In this document: in pieces, positions 20,595-22,247 of the stretch
Numbering within the stretch: position 1 is the first letter of the stretch
How the letters are laid out: each line of letters starts with the position of its first letter
Assembly (NCBI GenBank): GCA_964543235.1
Contig: CAZIXE010000062.1
Span: forward strand, 1 to 22,247
Length of the DNA: 22,247 nt
Source of the DNA: JANMMJ01 sp964543235
GTDB taxonomy: Bacteria > Pseudomonadota > Alphaproteobacteria > Rhizobiales > Aestuariivirgaceae
Direction of reading: 5' to 3'
Made by a program: the position numbers and the translations under genes
Notes under the pieces: model-generated
What the model was told of the DNA's origin: nothing
The model's input: only the letters and a program-made list of their open reading frames with translations
The model's database searches: none

Positions 20595-21609
20595 TGTCGA
20601 TCAGTGCCTTGATGAGGCCGGTCTTCCGGGTTGCCCACACCGGCAGGTCGCGGACGGCGCCAGCGAGGCTGGAGCGATGGGTGATGAGCTTCTCGACCGG
20701 CACCTTTCCTCCGCGGATTGTGGCGATGACCCGGTCGAAATCCGCCGCCGTCGCATTGCGGCTGGCGAACAGCGTCATCTCCTTGCGATGAAAGTCGGGG
20801 TCCTGGAAGGTGATGGCCTCCTTCATGACGCCGACCAGCACATAGCGCCCGCCATGCGCGACGAAGTCGAAAGCCTGTTCCATGGCGCGGCGGTTGCCGG
20901 TGGCATCGAACACGACATCGAAGCCGTCGCCCGCCGTCGCCTGCCGCACGGTCTCAACCGCATCGTCGCCGGCGAGCAGCGTTTCGACACCGGCCACATC
21001 CGCTGCGGCCCGGGCGCGCTCGGGCTCGCACTCCATGACGACGACCCGTGCCGCCCCGGCCTCGCGTGCAAACAGCGCTACGCCGAGCCCGATCGGACCG
21101 GCCCCGACCACCAGCACCGCCTCGTCGCCGGCCGGCGCGCCTCGCCGCACCGCATGGGCGCCGATCGCGAGAAATTCGACGGTTGCGCAGGCATCGGCAC
21201 TGAGGCCTTCGGCCGGAACGAGATTGCCCGCCGGGATGGCGAGCAGCCCCGCCATGCCGCCATCCTGATGCACGCCCAGCACCGAAATCCTCACACAGCA
21301 ATTGGGCTTGCCGCGCCGACAGGCGATGCACCGCCCGCAGGCAAGATAGGGGTTCACGACATAGGTTTCCCCGCTGCGCACCTCGGCATGGCCATTGGCG
21401 TCGACGACCTCGACGGCAAGCTCATGCCCCATCACGCGGGGGTACTGCAGGAACGGATGCTTGCCTTCGTAGATGTGATAGTCCGTGCCGCAGATGCCGA
21501 CGCGCCGCGGCCGGACCAGCACCGCCCCCTCGCCGGGAGGTGCCACCGGCCGCTGCTCCAGCTGGAGCCGGCCGGGTTCAAGGCAGACAAGGGCATCGGC
21601 ATGTTGCAT
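20587..21609 (-). CDS. Zn-dependent sugar-acid dehydrogenase, L-galactonate/L-gulonate 5-dehydrogenase-like
   Basis: This 340-residue medium-chain zinc alcohol dehydrogenase has catalytic-zinc ligands Cys40 (VGICGTDYH), His62/Glu63 (GHELAVEV) and an acidic residue in TVEFLAIGAHAVRR. The structural zinc site is Cys91, Cys94, Cys97 and Cys105 (CGRCIACRRGKPNCC), and VLVVGAGPIGLG near 166-177 binds NAD(P). ISVLGVHQDGG and SRNATAADFDRVI closely recall E. coli LgoD (YjjN), an L-galactonate oxidoreductase; L-gulonate 5-dehydrogenases are similar. Coupled to a fructuronate/tagaturonate reductase-like gene, it could feed D-tagaturonate to D-altronate or D-fructuronate to D-mannonate. ATG 21609 has GAGG 5 nt upstream. 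Substrate choice remains open. Confidence 0.85.
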   Translation of the reverse strand: MQHADALVCLEPGRLQLEQRPVAPPGEGAVLVRPRRVGICGTDYHIYEGKHPFLQYPRVMGHELAVEVVDANGHAEVRSGETYVVNPYLACGRCIACRRGKPNCCVRISVLGVHQDGGMAGLLAIPAGNLVPAEGLSADACATVEFLAIGAHAVRRGAPAGDEAVLVVGAGPIGLGVALFAREAGAARVVVMECEPERARAAADVAGVETLLAGDDAVETVRQATAGDGFDVVFDATGNRRAMEQAFDFVAHGGRYVLVGVMKEAITFQDPDFHRKEMTLFASRNATAADFDRVIATIRGGKVPVEKLITHRSSLAGAVRDLPVWATRKTGLIKALIDID

Positions 21610-21680
21610 GGAGACCTCGCGGTGAACGCCGAGGTTCCCATGTTTCTCGCACTGCGATCAAGAGGCCGGTTGGTCCGCGC

Positions 21681-22160
21681 CTACGCCGCCTTGAAGCCCA
21701 CCCGGGCATGCGAGCCGTCGCAGAACGGCTTGTTGGCGGAATGCCCGCACCGGCACAGGAACGCCTTCTTGACCCGTGCCACCTTGCGGCCCGTGCCGGA
21801 GACGATTTCCACCGCCCCCTTGAGGCGGTAGGGTCCGTCGGGGGTGGGGGCGATGTCGACCGCACCGGTGAGATCGGCGATCGCAAGCTCGCTGTCCTGC
21901 GATGGCGGCTCGCCGCTGGCCGTGAACCCGGCTGCCGTGTGCGAACCATCGCAATAGGGCTTGTTCTTCGATTGCCCGCAGCGGCACAGCGTCGCCCGGT
22001 ATCCCACATTCTCACCGCGGATGGTGAGCTCGGCATGAACCGCCAGCGGCCCGTTCTCGCGGATGGTGATGACATTGGCCCGGGGCGCCGGCTCCCCGGG
22101 CCCGCCATCCTTGCGCCTGACCTGGATGGCGCCGGACGGGCAGTTGATCGCCGCGCGCAC
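21681..22160 (-). CDS. CDGSH iron-sulfur protein with two CDGSH domains, apparently N-terminally truncated
   Basis: The readable protein of 159 residues has two CDGSH [2Fe-2S] motifs: CRCGQSKNKPYCDGSH (Cys59, Cys61, Cys70, His74) and CRCGHSANKPFCDGSH (Cys136, Cys138, Cys147, His151). INCPSGAI at the N-terminus is the end of a Fer4_19-type mono-cluster domain, which usually precedes the CDGSH repeats in proteins of about 200 residues. The frame is open back to a TAG at 22200-22202, and the stretch right after it (PWLHPEAATPEELV) still fits the family, but the first part with its cysteines is missing. GTG 22160 with GGAAGA upstream is the only usable start. It may be a degraded gene or a short functional variant acting in electron transfer. 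Confidence 0.75.
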   Translation of the reverse strand: MRAAINCPSGAIQVRRKDGGPGEPAPRANVITIRENGPLAVHAELTIRGENVGYRATLCRCGQSKNKPYCDGSHTAAGFTASGEPPSQDSELAIADLTGAVDIAPTPDGPYRLKGAVEIVSGTGRKVARVKKAFLCRCGHSANKPFCDGSHARVGFKAA

Positions 22161-22199
22161 CAGTTCTTCCGGCGTCGCCGCCTCGGGATGCAGCCACGG

Positions 22200-22247
22200 C
22201 TACGAATCCGGGTTAACGGGCAGAGGTGAGAGGAGTGCGGCGAGGTA
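22200..22247 (-). CDS. Possible C-terminus of an upstream gene (partial)
   Basis: The minus strand at the window edge reads YLAALLSPLPVNPDS then TAG. It may be the last 15 codons of a gene outside the window, or displaced sequence joined to the truncated CDGSH gene. Too short to identify. Confidence 0.25.
   Translation of the reverse strand, partial: YLAALLSPLPVNPDS

Noticed and set aside
20548..21831. Plus-strand frame of 427 codons opposite the LgoD-like gene
   Set aside because: It is antisense to a gene with complete zinc and nucleotide-binding motifs, and no motif is visible in the shadow frame.

Overview
The window is GC-rich and reads as a chromosomal segment of an alphaproteobacterium, most likely in or near the Rhizobiales/Hyphomicrobiales. 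Three things point that way: ethylmalonyl-CoA (EMC) pathway genes, an alphaproteobacterial-type SOS box (GAAC-N7-GAAC), and a hypothetical protein family I associate with that order. I could not run any search, so family names rest on motifs and remembered homologues.

Region 1 (1-7010) is an EMC pathway cluster for C2 (acetyl-CoA) assimilation. It holds crotonyl-CoA carboxylase/reductase (minus), an unrecognised 118-aa membrane protein and ethylmalonyl-CoA mutase (plus), an AEC-type transporter (plus), then mesaconyl-CoA hydratase and a malyl-/methylmalyl-CoA lyase-type enzyme (minus, 4-bp overlap). A TfoX C-terminal-domain gene is coupled to the end of ccr. The same operator-like sequence (TGCA-N2-GCA followed by CAA) precedes ccr, ecm and the lyase, which suggests one shared regulator.

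Region 2 (7088-10687) is a tightly coupled four-gene operon: FAD-dependent amine/amino-acid oxidoreductase, pyridoxal kinase, DUF429 protein and a PLP-dependent threonine/serine dehydratase. It looks like an amino-acid catabolic module that includes its own cofactor kinase. A small unrecognised gene converges on its end.

Region 3 (10881-13340) holds asd with a long leader that contains a possible 35-aa ORF and a hairpin. A conserved hypothetical gene follows, whose -10 element overlaps a LexA box. A 10-codon ORF with an excellent Shine-Dalgarno lies downstream of asd.

Region 4 (13340-16880) is accessory in character: two small membrane-associated proteins, a 590-bp stretch without a clear gene, a DUF1778/GNAT toxin-antitoxin pair with promoter and tandem operator, a REP-like palindrome with flanking direct repeats, a Tat-exported L,D-transpeptidase-like protein, and an antitoxin followed by a truncated ParE remnant.

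Region 5 (16882-22247) carries rlmN translationally coupled to two small membrane proteins, tRNA-Ala(CGC) with its promoter, a sugar-acid pair (LgoD-like dehydrogenase plus mannitol-dehydrogenase-family reductase), and a CDGSH iron-sulfur protein that appears to lack its N-terminus. The most interesting candidates are the shared EMC operator, the SOS-regulated hypothetical gene and the unexplained membrane protein between ccr and ecm.
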